DNA of 64,000 bases, from positions 1,067,620,444 through 1,067,684,443 of the forward strand of contig CM066031.1 of assembly GCA_033557465.1 (NCBI GenBank), written 5' to 3'. Below the pieces are notes generated by a model. It was given only the letters and a program-made list of their open reading frames with translations, was not told the origin of the DNA and made no database searches. Position 1 is the first letter of the stretch; each line of letters begins with the position of its first letter. Both the position numbers and the translations under genes were made by a program. Source of the stretch: Ichthyophis bannanicus. Taxonomy: Eukaryota > Chordata > Amphibia > Gymnophiona > Ichthyophiidae. Positions 1-10,039 of this stretch are shown one piece after another.

Positions 1-650
1 TGACTCACTGTTCCTTGCACAAGCCTCAGCAATTTGTTGGCTCCTCACATGCAAAACCTGAATCTGAGGTGTAATAGCCTCCCCAAGAAGCTTGATAGCT
101 GTTCCAGTCATCGTAACTCAAAAGCAAATGTTATACCATCTGCTAGTTCTCGTAAGTCCAAGGACTCCATGGTCTCCTCTGGGTGGGGACTGGCTAAACC
201 AGCCATAACCGATAAACTCCCTCTCTTGTATCGCACGTAGAGACTGATCTGGCAGAGTTCCTTCAGCGTCTGCTCCTCCTCGGATGGGTGACCCCAGCAA
301 GGAACAAGGAGCCACTGTTTCAGCAGTTCCAACAACCTTTGCCTAATTTGAGGATACACTAGGGCACACCAGCCTAGAGGGCTTCCGCGTCTCCAGGGGC
401 GTGAGCTCACTGCCCAAAAGGGGCTGTGAGACTGAACGCTCCAACTGCCCCTCAACTGGGCTTCCAACCGCCACCCGATCACTGGATGCTGCTCTCTGAG
501 AACAAACACGTCAGTAGGTCTCATGGCAACCATAGAGGAGGCTAGCAGATTAGCCTGGGGTCACTGGCACTGCTTTACCTTCTTCTTTCCCATGCCAGAA
601 TTAGCGCATGAGCCAGCAGTTGAGGGTGCAGCCATCTTCGCTCCTCCCAA
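1..650 (-). mobile_element. L1-like LINE, 5' end (runs off the window start)
   Basis: Read on the minus strand, the sequence starting at 650 (gggaggagcgaagatggctg) strongly resembles the known 5' terminus of tetrapod L1 elements. It then runs to position 1 as a 5' UTR and ORF1-like region. A partly open frame covers 533..108, and another starts at an ATG near 107 and runs off the window with a helical, Gln/Ala-rich composition such as an L1 ORF1 coiled coil would have. I cannot recognise the RRM or C-terminal domain because they would lie outside. The element abuts CR1 sequence at about 655 in the same orientation. An LTR or CR1 5' region is the alternative; the L1-like start motif makes L1 most likely. 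Confidence 0.55.
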
Positions 651-657
651 TTTTCCT

Positions 658-1917
658 CTATTTTGGCAGTGTTTCCATTAATGTACTCACCACAGAGGTC
701 AGACTAACTGGCCTGTAGTTCTCAACCTCATTCTTACTTCTGCTTTTGTGTAAAGGTACCACATGTCCCTTTCTCCAGTCCTCTGGGATTACTCCAGACT
801 CTAAAGAAGCATTGAAAAGGTCTGTCAGTGGAGCCGCTAGAACATCCCCAAGTTCCTTCAATATTTTTGGATGTATCCCATCCTGCCCCATCGCTTTGTC
901 TACTTTTAGTTTCGCTAGTTCCTCATGAACACAGTCTTCTGAAAATTGTTCAAGATCCCCTTCACTTCTGTTCTTATTTGTGGGTGTTTTTCAAGGTCCT
1001 GCTCCTGGCCTTTCATCTGTGAACACAAAGCAAAAATATTTGTTAAGCAATTCCACTTTATCCTCATCAGCATCTACATATTCCTCCCCTTCACCTTTGA
1101 GTCTGACAATACCACCTTTGTACTTCCTCCTCTCGCTAACATATCTGAAAAACTCTTGACTCCCCCCATTTCTGGCTATTTCTTGTTCTTTTTCTATCTT
1201 TGCTTTCCAGACTACTGTCCTAGCTTCATTACATTTTTCCAAATATTGATGCTTGTCTTCCCCTCTGTGATCTCCTGTATTTTATGAAGGCCGCCCTCTT
1301 TCTCTGCACCTTTTTAGCTACTTCTTTTGAGAACCATAGTGGCCTCCTTTTCCTTTTACATTTATTTACCTTTCTAACAAAGGATTGTTGCCCTTAAAAT
1401 ATCCCCTTCAGTTTTGCCCAATAATTTTCTACATCTCCCAGCTGTTCCCATCCTGCTAACAATCCCTAAAGTCTAGGGCCCTCGCTTTTGAATGGACTTT
1501 ATCAGCCCCACTCATAATACTGAACCACGCCATCTGGTGATTACTGAAACACTTTCTCCATTGGTAAGCACCAAGTCCAGTATGGCCCCTTTGCATGTGG
1601 ATTCTGTTACCAGTTGCCAAAATAGTTCTTCCTTACTTCTAGAATGGCACCACAGCAGGGATGTGTCAATCAACATCCAGAATATTGAAATCACCTATCT
1701 GTAGCACTTCTCCTTTCATGGCAATATTGTGTATGTCTTTTATTAAATCGCCATCCACTTCTTCTCCCTGTGAAGGGAATCTGTATATCACACCAATGCA
1801 AATGGATTTCCCATTCCCTCTTTCTAGTTTAACCCACAGTGTCTCCTTACTCCCTTTTAAGCCCTGCAATTCAATAGCTTTAATATTATTTTTTTTTACA
1901 TATACACTTAGTGTCAC
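658..1917 (-). pseudogene. CR1 ORF2 fragment: endonuclease, linker, RT fingers
   Basis: Three blocks in different frames reconstruct part of a CR1 polyprotein. Positions 1917..1666 hold an APE-type endonuclease segment (GVIYRFPSQ, then IGDFN). Positions 1694..1512 continue with the block around LDLVLTN near the end of the domain. Positions 1242..991 are the linker, ending with a KVELLNKYF-type motif just before RT. Positions 891..658 are the RT fingers (GQDGIHPKILKEL, VIPEDWRKG, ENYRPVSLTSV). The catalytic YADD palm motif is absent because the copy is cut at about 655. Frame changes and stops between blocks make it non-coding today. Confidence 0.85.
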
Positions 1918-2180
1918 TCCTCCTCCCCTTCTTCATACCCTATCCTGTCTGAATAAAGTATAGCCCTGTATAATAGCCCAGTATAATTACATCCCATTCA
2001 TGATTTTCTGTGAGCCATGTCTGTAACCACCACTAAATCCAAGAAAGCCTCTTTTATTAAAGCCTCAACATCTGGGATCTTATTTCCCATACTACGGGTA
2101 TTTATGCACACCGCTTTCCAGATGTGTCCCCTTTTACCCGTTTCTACAGAGGAATTTAATGTTTTACTTTCCTTAGGGCT

Positions 2181-2612
2181 TTACCTTAGCTGGGGGCTTT
2201 CTTCACTCATCCCCAATGACTTTAAAGCCTGATTCAGTAGGTTAGCCAGCTTGCTGCAGAAGACACTGTGACCCTTCTTGGATATGTGGATACCATCTCT
2301 GCTCTGCAGCCCTTTGAAAATCATCCCATGGTCCAGGAAACCAAAACACTCTTGATGACACCATCCATGCAGCCATGCATTCATCTCCTGGATGCAGGCT
2401 AATCTGCCCCAGCCTTTATCCTCAACATGGAGGACTGAAGATAACACCACCTGTGCACCTATCTGCTTCACCCTCTGTCCCAGAGCCATGAAGTCACTTT
2501 TGATACATTTGGAGGGATACCTAGCAGCATCATATGTGCCGACATGGATGAGCACATGGTCGGCAGATGGAGACCTTAGTACCCCTCAGAAGAGTCACCA
2601 ACCACCACCAGC
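2181..2612 (-). pseudogene. CR1 ORF1, SGNH/GDSL esterase domain, broken
   Basis: Encodes the esterase-like domain of CR1 ORF1, thought to act in ribonucleoprotein or membrane/lipid association before integration. Visible SGNH blocks are VVGDS near 2600 (nucleophile Ser), then HVGTYD, where the usual Asn of block III is replaced by Tyr, and a C-terminal DGIHISKKGH with the Asp-x-x-His pair retained. A stop interrupts the frame between the first block and the ATG at 2555; from there 124 codons are open to 2181. No zinc-finger or coiled-coil N-terminus is present because the element is truncated. With the block III change and the stop it should be inactive. Confidence 0.75.
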
Positions 2613-2629
2613 ATAATGATATTAAATAC

Positions 2630-3330
2630 AATATGCTCCCGTATGGGCAGCTAATGTAGATTACACAATATTGGAGCAATATGTTCTTATCTGCTCACTG
2701 CTGTGATAATTCAAAATAATTCAGCATGCATTAATTGCAGTGAGTAGATACAGTAACATATGAACATAATCCCACATATAAACTATTACAATAGTCAATA
2801 CATGAGATTACTAAGGCTTGAATCACAATTCTCAGATTGTCAGTGGACAAAAATGGCTTTAGACTTTTGATTGTACATATAACCTGTAAAAAACGTTCTT
2901 CATAACCAATTTGAATTGAGTATTTATTTGTTTATTTATTTATTTAATGTCTTTTCTATACCACGCTCTTTCAAATCAGTGCAGTGTACAGTCAGCAAAC
3001 TTGTGCAGTGCAGGCAGGGGCCACACTGGACTTACAGAGAACAGGGATTTTTACATGGGCTAACAGGGTAACTATGTACAGGCAGGCTGTATAAATAGTT
3101 GGGTAAATTCCTAACCTGTTGAGATATTCTAATAATCCGGTTGTCAATCTTTATTTGAACAGACAAATTAATAGAGATGTTCCATAAAAAAGATATAAAA
3201 TCTCAGTCTCAGACACAATTAGTGCTAATCTATTATGACTGATACAATAAAGAAATTAAATACTTGCAATTGCTGGTTATACTCAGAAAAAATTATAGTA
3301 GTTAAATTATATAGTCTAGGACTCTAATAT
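2630..3330 (-). mobile_element. Decayed L2-like LINE fragment
   Basis: Minus-strand translation in shifting frames gives weak but ordered L2-type RT C-terminal motifs: a KTEILYLF-like block near 3200, a dilution-type block in between, and LVISCIDYCNSLYVGL near 2800, followed by a degraded PILCNLH-LPI block near 2660. A short LINE tail sits inside it at 2925..3105. No continuous frame survives. The identification rests on motif order only. Confidence 0.5.
2925..3105 (-). mobile_element. Short LINE/SINE 3' tail insertion
   Basis: Minus-strand reading ends in a taaataaataaacaaataaa tail preceded by a cgctt/cactgatttgaaagag-type stem, the usual 3' end shape of L2-related elements in this window. 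It interrupts the L2-like fossil that flanks it on both sides. Only about 180 bases are present, so it is a strongly 5'-truncated copy. Confidence 0.5.
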
Positions 3331-3889
3331 AAAATACTGACCAGTGATACTGCATACTGGTCCGTCATAATTTTACGGATAAACAAATATTCTACATCCA
3401 TGGAAGTCACCTCACAAAGCACAACTAGGACATTTTCCCAAATAATTTACCATACAAGAAATATTCTTGATTCTGGTTTCATCTTGGTCCAGTACCAAAG
3501 CATATTATGAATTAATACAAAACCCTATAAAAGTTAGTCAGGACCAGAACTCAAACGCAAGGAGTCTATCTAGAAAAAGACAGCACCGAAAATACAGCAA
3601 TGGGCTCTAGTACACCTACTGGGAAAACTGAATTTATTGTATTCTTACAGACCCCAACAGATAAATTATCTGCTAACAAATTAGCTAGTCTCCGTCACAC
3701 ATGCTAAATACAGATAGACTAACACAAAGTACAGCATAAATTGCCACAAATTAAAATAGAAATATGTAGGAAAATTAAACAAACTCCGAGATGCCACACT
3801 CTGCAAGAAGTGCAACATCAGAGAAATAGAAATAGCAGTGTATTTACCCTGTACTGTGCAAAATATAAAGTCAGCAAATGTAAATGCCA
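3331..3889. other. No recognisable feature
   Basis: AT-rich sequence without a convincing frame, repeat structure or terminal inverted repeat. It may continue the flanking L2-like fossil, but I see no motif to prove that. Confidence 0.4.
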
Positions 3890-4400
3890 ATTACTAAACT
3901 GAAAATACAATTCTTTTTTCTACCTTTGTTTGGCATTTATATTTTTCCAATTGTCTCATTCCCAGAATTTGTTTTCTGCTTTCCTCTGTCTGTCTTCTCT
4001 TGTTTCCAGGGTCTCCTGTACATCTGCTATTTATTTTTTCTTCTCCTGTCTTCACATCCTCCCTTACATGTATCTATGACATTGATCTTTCACATTCGAC
4101 TCTCTTCCATTTATTTTTCTGTTCTTCACTCAGATTTCACCCCCGTTTCTTACCATTCAGTACCCAATATCCTTCTTTAAATTTCATCTGCCTACAGTTT
4201 TCTATTTTTGTCCACCCAGGATTTCCCATCTCTCCTTCCCATACACTTTCACTAACTCCCTCCCTCTCTTTGTCCGACCCTTATCCTATGATTAGCATCT
4301 GCACTCCCTCTCTATCTTCCCTGCCCTATGTCTAACATCTTCTCTCTCTCTTCCTTTCTTTCAAAGTATTTATACATCTCCCATCATCGTATCTTTGTGG
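3890..4400. repeat. Pyrimidine-rich tract
   Basis: About 500 bases strongly biased to C and T on the plus strand, with many ctctct and ttcttt runs but no fixed repeat period. Open frames across it come from composition (Ser/Leu/Phe/Pro) and show no domain. Confidence 0.6.
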
Positions 4401-4449
4401 CTAACAAGCAAACATGCATAATAAATTACATACAATTAGAACGAACACT

Positions 4450-5740
4450 ACGCAAACATCAATATCTGAGCTTTAGATAGTTTTTGCACACCATTGCCTT
4501 ATCCTCTTGATACCAAAGTGCAAGAATTACAAATTGTCTATCACCAGGATATCAAAACTAATTATCAAATTATTACATAGGAAATCATGATCATGCACTA
4601 AAAGCCTGAGAGAATTTTAAGGCTTTCATTTGTTTTTATAATCTGTGGTATCCGTTATTGTCTTTGATTCAAATGGCAGCCTATTGCATTCCACTAGACT
4701 CCCGATGCAAAAGGAACATTTCTTTGCGTTATAAAAATTGATAGATGGATTGAGGGGATAGAAAGCAGTTAGGACTAATTTGATTTCAATATGCAACTTG
4801 GTTTATAAATTTTTAAAACAACATTGAAACAAAAGGAGCATCCCCATTCAGAGCTTTATGAATTAACAACAAGATTTAAAAATTATAAAATTTATTGGCA
4901 ATCGATGCAAAGCAAGGAGAATTGTGATAGATATGAGACTCCTCTAAAGCGTCTGGTAGTAGTGTTTTGCATCAATTGCATAGCCTTGATCGCATTTTGC
5001 AGAAGACCCAGTTAAAGTGAATCACAATAATCTCATCTTGCTAGAATTAATTCCTCAAGATTGTCCTAAACTCATCTGGCAACAGCAGTTTAAGATGTTT
5101 TAAAAGCCACAATCTAATAAAACAGGATCAAATAACCTCCCATATTTGAGGTTTCATTGACAAGATAAGCGCTAAACTACATATTTGCTGAGAAACAGGG
5201 ATCTAACAACCATCATAAAGAAGCATGTTAGAAGATTCCAAACATGCTGACTAAAAAAACATGATTTTAGTTTTCCTAATATTGATAGCAAGTCTGTTTT
5301 TGTTATCCAGTCTGTGACCATGTGCAAGCATAATTATAATTTGTTTACAACAACAAAAAAGTGTTGACAAGGAGGAAAAAAGAAATGCCATCCACATAAA
5401 TGCGATAATGCACCCCCAAGTCTTGAAACTTTTGACAGACAGTCACAACCTAATGATTAAACAGCCTAGAACAGCGGTTCCAAAACCTAACCTGGGGGGC
5501 TCCCCAGCCAGTTGGGTTTTCTGGATATCCACAATGAATATGCAGGAGGTAGATTTGCATGCAGTGGAGGCAGTGTATGCAAATCTCTCTCAGGAATATT
5601 CATAGAGCAAGGCATTCAAAGCCTAACAATAGATTCTGACAGGAAAAGTGGGCATAAGGCTTCAGGTTTGTCTAGGGCACCAACAAGAATAAAAATGAAG
5701 CTCTCTGTAAGGTAATTATAGGTACAATGACTGAGAAAAT
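4450..5740 (-). mobile_element. Decayed L2-like LINE, RT palm to C-terminus
   Basis: Minus-strand frames give an RT palm remnant just right of 5340 (GVHYRIYVDGISFF, where L2 normally has Y-A-D-D), then a LHRLPINF block near 4900 and a SLVECNRLPFE block near 4690. Both are in the order expected for the RT C-terminus. The catalytic second Asp is lost (VDG instead of ADD). A hAT-type palindrome at 5464..5628 splits the copy just upstream of the palm motif. The fossil ends near 4450 without a clear tail. Confidence 0.6.
5464..5628. mobile_element. hAT-like palindromic MITE, copy 1
   Basis: Starts cagcggttccaaaacc and contains an inverted pair built around ttctggatatccacaatgaa and atgcaaatctctctcaggaa. 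The same unit occurs at 30.37-30.56 kb. It sits inside an L2-like fossil, and the flanks gcctagaa and gcctaaca could be a decayed 8-bp target duplication, as hAT elements make. It has no coding capacity. Confidence 0.6.
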
Positions 5741-5939
5741 ACAAAAATGTCTCAGCAAGTGCACAAAATACGCAATTTGCAGGTTTCCTAATTACTGCTT
5801 AAAATCGGGTACTCCACAACTTGGATACATTTTAGATACTTTTTCTCTGAAATCCTATTGTATCCAGAACACCTGTTTCCACTTCATTCAGCTTCTGTCT
5901 TTCAGATTTTTGGGAAGAACTCATTTTATGTTGATTTTG

Positions 5940-6610
5940 TGAAGTAAAACATACTGAGGCCGATTCCATACTGGCAGTCCAGTCCCTGTACAGCCAATCA
6001 GAATTGGGATGTACAGAGGTAGACCCGATTCTGATCCTGCAGGGGCTAGACGTGCCCGTGGGATCGGAATCGGGTCTATGGTCTAGACCTGCAGGCCAGG
6101 CCCCAAGTCTGATCAGCTGCATGCCCAGCCACATACCCAGCTAACTCACCTGGCTCTGCAATGGAGTCGCAGAGCCATGGCATCTCATTGCGGAACCGCG
6201 ATCCCTGGCTGCCGACCCAAAATGCCGTTTCCCTGCAGCCCGACCTCCCCATCCTGCCTCCCATGGCCAGGGTCAGGCCACGGGGAACCACCTTCACCCC
6301 ACTATTTGTCTGTCCCCGCCATCTGCCACCATCCTCCAAAGTCCAGGGGGACTTATTCCACCTCAAAGGTGGAATAAGTCACCTGTTTACCCAGATGTAC
6401 AGGGCCAACCTCTGAATCGGCCCTGTAGGTCCAGAGTCTCGCCTCGCCCCACCCCGCCCCTCCTCTGGACCACCCCCTCCTGCCCCCGTCTATAACTCCC
6501 CATACAACACAGCTGTACATATGAGGAGCCATTGCACTGGGGCGGCAGGGAGACGAATAGCGGGGATGTACATCCCCGCTATTTGTGGCATAGAATGACC
6601 CCCCACTGTC
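5940..6610. repeat. GC-rich unclassified repeat-like block
   Basis: A GC-rich island in AT-rich surroundings, bounded by phrases that look related: ggccgattccatactggcagtcc at the left, and gaatcggccctgtaggtcc and cggggatgtacatccccgctat further right. Short inverted pairs (cggggatgtacatccccg; ggtggaataagt with acttattccacc) suggest a MITE. I recognise no family, and the frames on both strands show no domain. Confidence 0.35.
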
Positions 6611-6999
6611 TGCAGAAATTTCATCACGTATGGGGAATAATAAAATAGAAATTAAAAGTTGCAGATCCTACTAAGACAAAGGCTCTGAGGGAACTTTCTG
6701 AAGGTGGCACACTAATAATAACAGGCAGTAAATGATACAGAATAACGGGACAGACTCAGTTGCTCACATGGCCAAGTCTGGTACTGTCCTTAGCCCATGA
6801 AAAATGCAATGGGGCTTTCTGTCTTGCTCCCTGGTGCCTCTCAGAAAGCTTCCCAGTGCAGCCTTTGCCACCTCGCCTCATGAAGGGTTGTGCAAAGAAC
6901 CCACTTCCTGATATTCTGAATGCAGTAACAGAGTGCATCTCACTCGGTGCGATGGCTCCTACCTCACCTTGCCTGGCCTTGCTGCCCCTTTTCTTTAAT
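6611..6999. other. No recognisable feature
   Basis: Mixed-composition sequence with short frames on both strands (about 60-80 codons) and no domain, tail or inverted repeat. Confidence 0.4.
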
Positions 7000-7364
7000 G
7001 ACGCCTAACTTGTTACTGCTACAAATTTGAAAAAGAAGACAGCAGCATGGGGCTTTGGAGTCCATGTTCATGCTGCATGTTTGTCGTATCCCCATCTGCT
7101 CTGATGCAATTTCGTACTGAGAGGCGGGAAAGCATCACACATGCTGCATGCACATAGAGCCCAAAGCCCCAAGGCTGTTGCTCCTGCCTCAATACTGTCC
7201 ATTGCTTGCTGACATTCATCCTACAGCTCGGCCTGGGGCCCGGCTCATTGTTCCAACTGTGCTGCCCTCCCATGACTGCTGCCCTGTGCAAGTGCACAGT
7301 GGGTCACGCCAGCCCTGAGGGTGTAGGCAGGGTTCACCTACAAAGTGTCCCAAATATCACCAAT
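7000..7364 (-). other. Putative retroviral leader downstream of the LTR
   Basis: Directly after the TG...CA-bounded LTR on the minus strand comes a two-base spacer and then tggtgatatttgggacac, which starts with TGG as primer binding sites do. I could not match it to a specific tRNA. The following 300 bases have no recognisable gag frame. Only the leader seems to be present; no other retroviral gene was found in the window. Confidence 0.35.
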
Positions 7365-7436
7365 TGCCTGGGCACATGGGAGCCGTACACCAGGAAAATA
7401 AAAACTCAGATCACAGTTACTTGTCAGCAAAACTCT

Positions 7437-7442
7437 TTTATT
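7437..7442 (-). terminator. LTR polyadenylation signal
   Basis: Minus-strand aataaa in actaaataaaagagttttgc, followed by a G/T-rich stretch. It is placed as expected for the R/U5 boundary. Confidence 0.45.
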
Positions 7443-7576
7443 TAGTACAAGCAAAAAAAGCTGCAAGCACAGATATACAAGTGTCTGTCTGAGGGATCCG
7501 AGCGCAGGCAACGTTCTCTACCTCCACAATGACGGGGGAGAGAAGGCTGCCCATGATGCTCTATAATTGCTTTTCT

Positions 7577-7583
7577 TATATAC
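7577..7583 (-). promoter_or_regulatory. TATA-like box of the LTR
   Basis: Minus-strand ggtatataag in the context expected of an LTR promoter, about 140 bases upstream of the poly(A) signal. Confidence 0.4.
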
Positions 7584-7599
7584 CTCTCTGTAGCAAATG

Positions 7600-7775
7600 T
7601 CCAGCAACCTCTGCACAAAGTCTTATTCCATGTGCAAAACTTGCTATGCTGTCTGCAAAAGGTTGCAAAGCCACCTACAAAACTTAGAGCCGTCTGCAAA
7701 AGTCTGCAGGGCTGTCTGCAAAAAAATTAACGCCATCTGCAAAAGTCTGCAGAGCTGTCTGCAAACTTTTGCAGA
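7600..7775. repeat. Degenerate tandem repeat inside the LTR
   Basis: About seven imperfect copies of a 20-27-base unit around tctgcaaaagtctgcagagc. It falls in the U3 portion of the putative LTR, just upstream of its TATA-like box, the place where LTR enhancer repeats usually sit. Confidence 0.65.
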
Positions 7776-8199
7776 GGCTCTTTCCTTGGGATCCACCCTC
7801 ATTAGCATATTAATGGCTTTTATTCTTGCTAATGTTGAGTCATTCTAACTGCACCCTGCCATTCCCTTTGTTTCATTAATCACTGTAGCTTCCGGCACTG
7901 TAGTCTTCAGGGCTTATGAGTACTTTGTATCACCAGCTTTGCTTGGCCTGTTTAACTTGTCCAGGCTTGCCCAACTTGCTCAGGCCTGTTCAACCTGTTC
8001 AGGCCTGACCTGTCTTTTCTTAGCTGGGTCCATTCTCTGTGCACTTCTGCTCAGGGTATGGTTCCCTCTGGCATTACTCTTGTTGTGCTGGGCTCTGGGT
8101 ACTCATTCTCTCAGCCCACATGCTTTTCTTCCGTGCCATCATAATGTATTACAGCCTCAGGCAAGGATGCAGCCATACTAGACATACCTATCAGCCAAT

Positions 8200-8680
8200 T
8201 TCCCTTCAAGGGTAGGACAGTTGTGGGTTTTTTTTTGGGATGTTAGGCAATTGGCAGGAGGGTGATGTGCCAGTTGTGGGGGATAGGTTTTGGGTGTTGG
8301 GCAGTTTGCAGGTTGGGGAGCAGTTGCATGAGGAAATCAGGGCAGTGAGGCAGTTGTGTGGGGGTATTTTAGGGTTGGTGCGTTTGGCAGATTGGTGGAA
8401 TAGTTGTGAGAGTATTTTTGGGGGGTAAAGGCAATGTGCCGGGTGGTAGAGCAGTTGTGGAGGGCATTTTTTGGAAGTGGGGCAGTTTGAGGATTTGGAG
8501 AATAGAGAACAGGATTTGGAAAAGAGGAATTCTGTAATTGCTGTGTTTCACTGTTGTAGGTTTCTTCTATAGAAATGCATTTGGCCATTTTTTTTTGGGG
8601 GGGGGGGGGAGAGGCAATTTGCTCCATTTTTTCGGAAAGCTATTTTGCCCCCAAACGCATGGGCAGACAGACGTTCTTGA
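8200..8680. repeat. Minisatellite-bearing repeat (family X), copy A
   Basis: About 330 bases of degenerate G/T-rich tandem units (core gtggggcagtttgcaggttg with gcagttgtgggggtattttt), followed by the family X end module: tttcttctatagaaatgcatt, then a T-run joined to a G-run, then a cattttttcggaaagctattttgcccc-type phrase. The same module ends copies at 17.9, 26.0 and 63.9 kb. Proline/threonine-rich frames on the minus strand are composition artefacts. Confidence 0.65.
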
Positions 8681-8831
8681 TCTCTTTTGTGTAATCCTTT
8701 CGAAGTTCTATTGGTCTGAAAAGAATAGAAATTTGGTAATCACATTTCTCCTATCAAAAGGTTGCACAGGAAGTTGGATAAATGCAGTGAAATTCATGTT
8801 AATGTGCTTGGTCAGAACACATTATGAGCCA

Positions 8832-9035
8832 GGACTGGCCCCAGAGTTGGTTCAAGGTGTTGGCACCCTAAGAAAACCTTAAGCCTTATGCTCCTTCCCC
8901 CCTCCCGGCTTTCAGAATCTATTGTTTGGCTTTGAATGCCCTGTTCCTTGCCATACCACCCCCCCCCCCCACCCCAGAAGCTTCCACCCAAGATGACTGC
9001 CTAATTTGCTTGATGGTTGGGCTGGTCCTGTATGT
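8832..9035. repeat. Short interspersed repeat (family Y), copy 1
   Basis: Starts caggactggccc and ends gggctggtcctg, an imperfect terminal inverted repeat of about 12 bases. The interior (agagttggttcaaggtgttggcac at the left, then a C-run, then a tgcctaatttgcttg phrase) is shared with 13.71-13.89 kb, and its end with 38.75 kb. The size and termini suggest a MITE, perhaps hAT-type. No target duplication is clear. Confidence 0.55.
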
Positions 9036-9039
9036 AGAA

Positions 9040-9200
9040 GATTTGTTGCTTCCATATGTTCCAAAAAAGACCGCTTCATTCTTTACAGCAATCGCTCTTA
9101 AGTGTACTTTTTTCTGTGTAACTGCAATACACCTGGAGGAGAGCTTTGCTTATGTTGGTCCAGCACTGTGGAACTGTTTATCACTATTTATCTGGCTAGA
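9040..9200 (+). mobile_element. LINE RT C-terminal scrap
   Basis: A short plus-strand frame ends ESFAYVGPALWNCL, which is the APxLWN block near the C-terminus of L2/CR1-group reverse transcriptase proteins. Nothing else of the element is recognisable around it. Confidence 0.4.
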
Positions 9201-9630
9201 ACTGGATAATCCAGGGCCCAATAGTCAGCAGTGGCTAATGCTTTCAAGCAGCTAGCCATTGCCGCTGAACTCTAGACCCAGGTATTCAATGCCTTGTGGC
9301 ATATCCAGCCACCAACACCGACTATCCAGGACAGCCAGTTAACTTTGGTGGAGACAGTTAGACCAGCCTTCACTGTGCCTGACTTTCACCGCCGAGCGAT
9401 AGCCAGACAGCAGCTGAATATCCCCACTGACTGGTTATCCCCGGGTGCTGCCCCCACTCTGCCCCAGGAATGCTCTGATGCTAATCAGTTAGCATCAGGG
9501 CGTCTAGCGGCAGTACCAACATCTATTCAGTGGCACTAACAGTGTTAATGCCGCTGAATAATCCCGTTCACCGCAACTGATGCAGTTAGCACATTTGCTA
9601 ACTGCCTAACTCGTAATGAATATCGGGCTC
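9200..9630. repeat. Short interspersed repeat (family Z), copy 1
   Basis: Contains phrases such as gcagctagccattgccgctga, aggtattcaatgcc and ccgctgaata, which recur in related order at 42.2-42.5 kb (gcagctagctg..., gcattgaatatcgagg). It is GC-balanced and non-coding, with scattered inverted pairs (gctaatcagttagc). The family is unknown to me; it looks like a DNA-transposon derivative. Confidence 0.4.
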
Positions 9631-9639
9631 TCAGTTTTC

Positions 9640-10000
9640 ATCTGTTCATGTTACAGCCGATACAAAAACACTTTATTGAATTCTTTGACAATTTTGCTAA
9701 TGTCTTGTACATTTTTAAAAGAAGTGGGACAAAACTTGCTTCTTCTGCAGTGGTGACAAGCCTAACCATATGAAAGCGTTCAACATTCTGACCGTACCAG
9801 CGTACAGCGCTCTTCTTTGGAGGGGGAGTGTGAATGACTGCGCTTTGCTTAAGTTGTTTTAGCTCTCTTTCCAACTCCATGAGTTGCCGGTTAATCTTTT
9901 CCTCCTACTAATCAAATGAGCCATAATTGTTCCTCTTAGAACCACTTTACTCACTTCCCAAATGAAGTTGTTCTTTATGTTCTTTGTTAAATTGCACATA
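9640..10000 (-). mobile_element. L1-like ORF2 linker scrap
   Basis: Minus-strand reading gives a WEVSKVVLRGTIMAH block followed by RQLMELERELKQLKQ. This resembles the region between endonuclease and RT in L1/Tx1-type ORF2 proteins, where a W-x-x-x-K-x-x-(V/L)-R-G motif precedes a coiled-coil segment. The frame shifts after about 120 bases and the rest is not recognisable. Confidence 0.4.
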
Positions 10001-10039
10001 CATTTTCCATTACTTCTTTAAATATAATTGAAAATTTTG

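Larger units (their letters stand above)
655..2617 (-). mobile_element. CR1-like LINE, both ends missing
   Basis: On the minus strand the order is esterase-type ORF1, endonuclease, linker, then the start of reverse transcriptase, which is the layout of CR1 elements with an SGNH-esterase ORF1. The 5' side starts around 2617 inside ORF1, next to L2-like sequence. The 3' side stops at about 655 inside RT, exactly where an L1-like 5' end begins, so the rest of RT, the 3' UTR and the CR1 tail are missing here. Several stops and frame changes show a dead copy. Confidence 0.85.
7365..8153 (-). mobile_element. Retroviral-type LTR
   Basis: On the minus strand the block begins TGTAATAC at 8153 and ends AGGCA at 7365. 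It contains a TATA-like tatata at about 7577-7583 and an aataaa about 140 bases further on at 7442..7437, followed by a U5-like T/G-rich stretch. This order of U3, TATA, poly(A) signal and U5 is that of an LTR of about 790 bp. A direct repeat array of tgcaaaagtctgcag units lies in U3. No second LTR was found, so it is a solo LTR or the end of a copy broken off near 7000. Confidence 0.5.
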
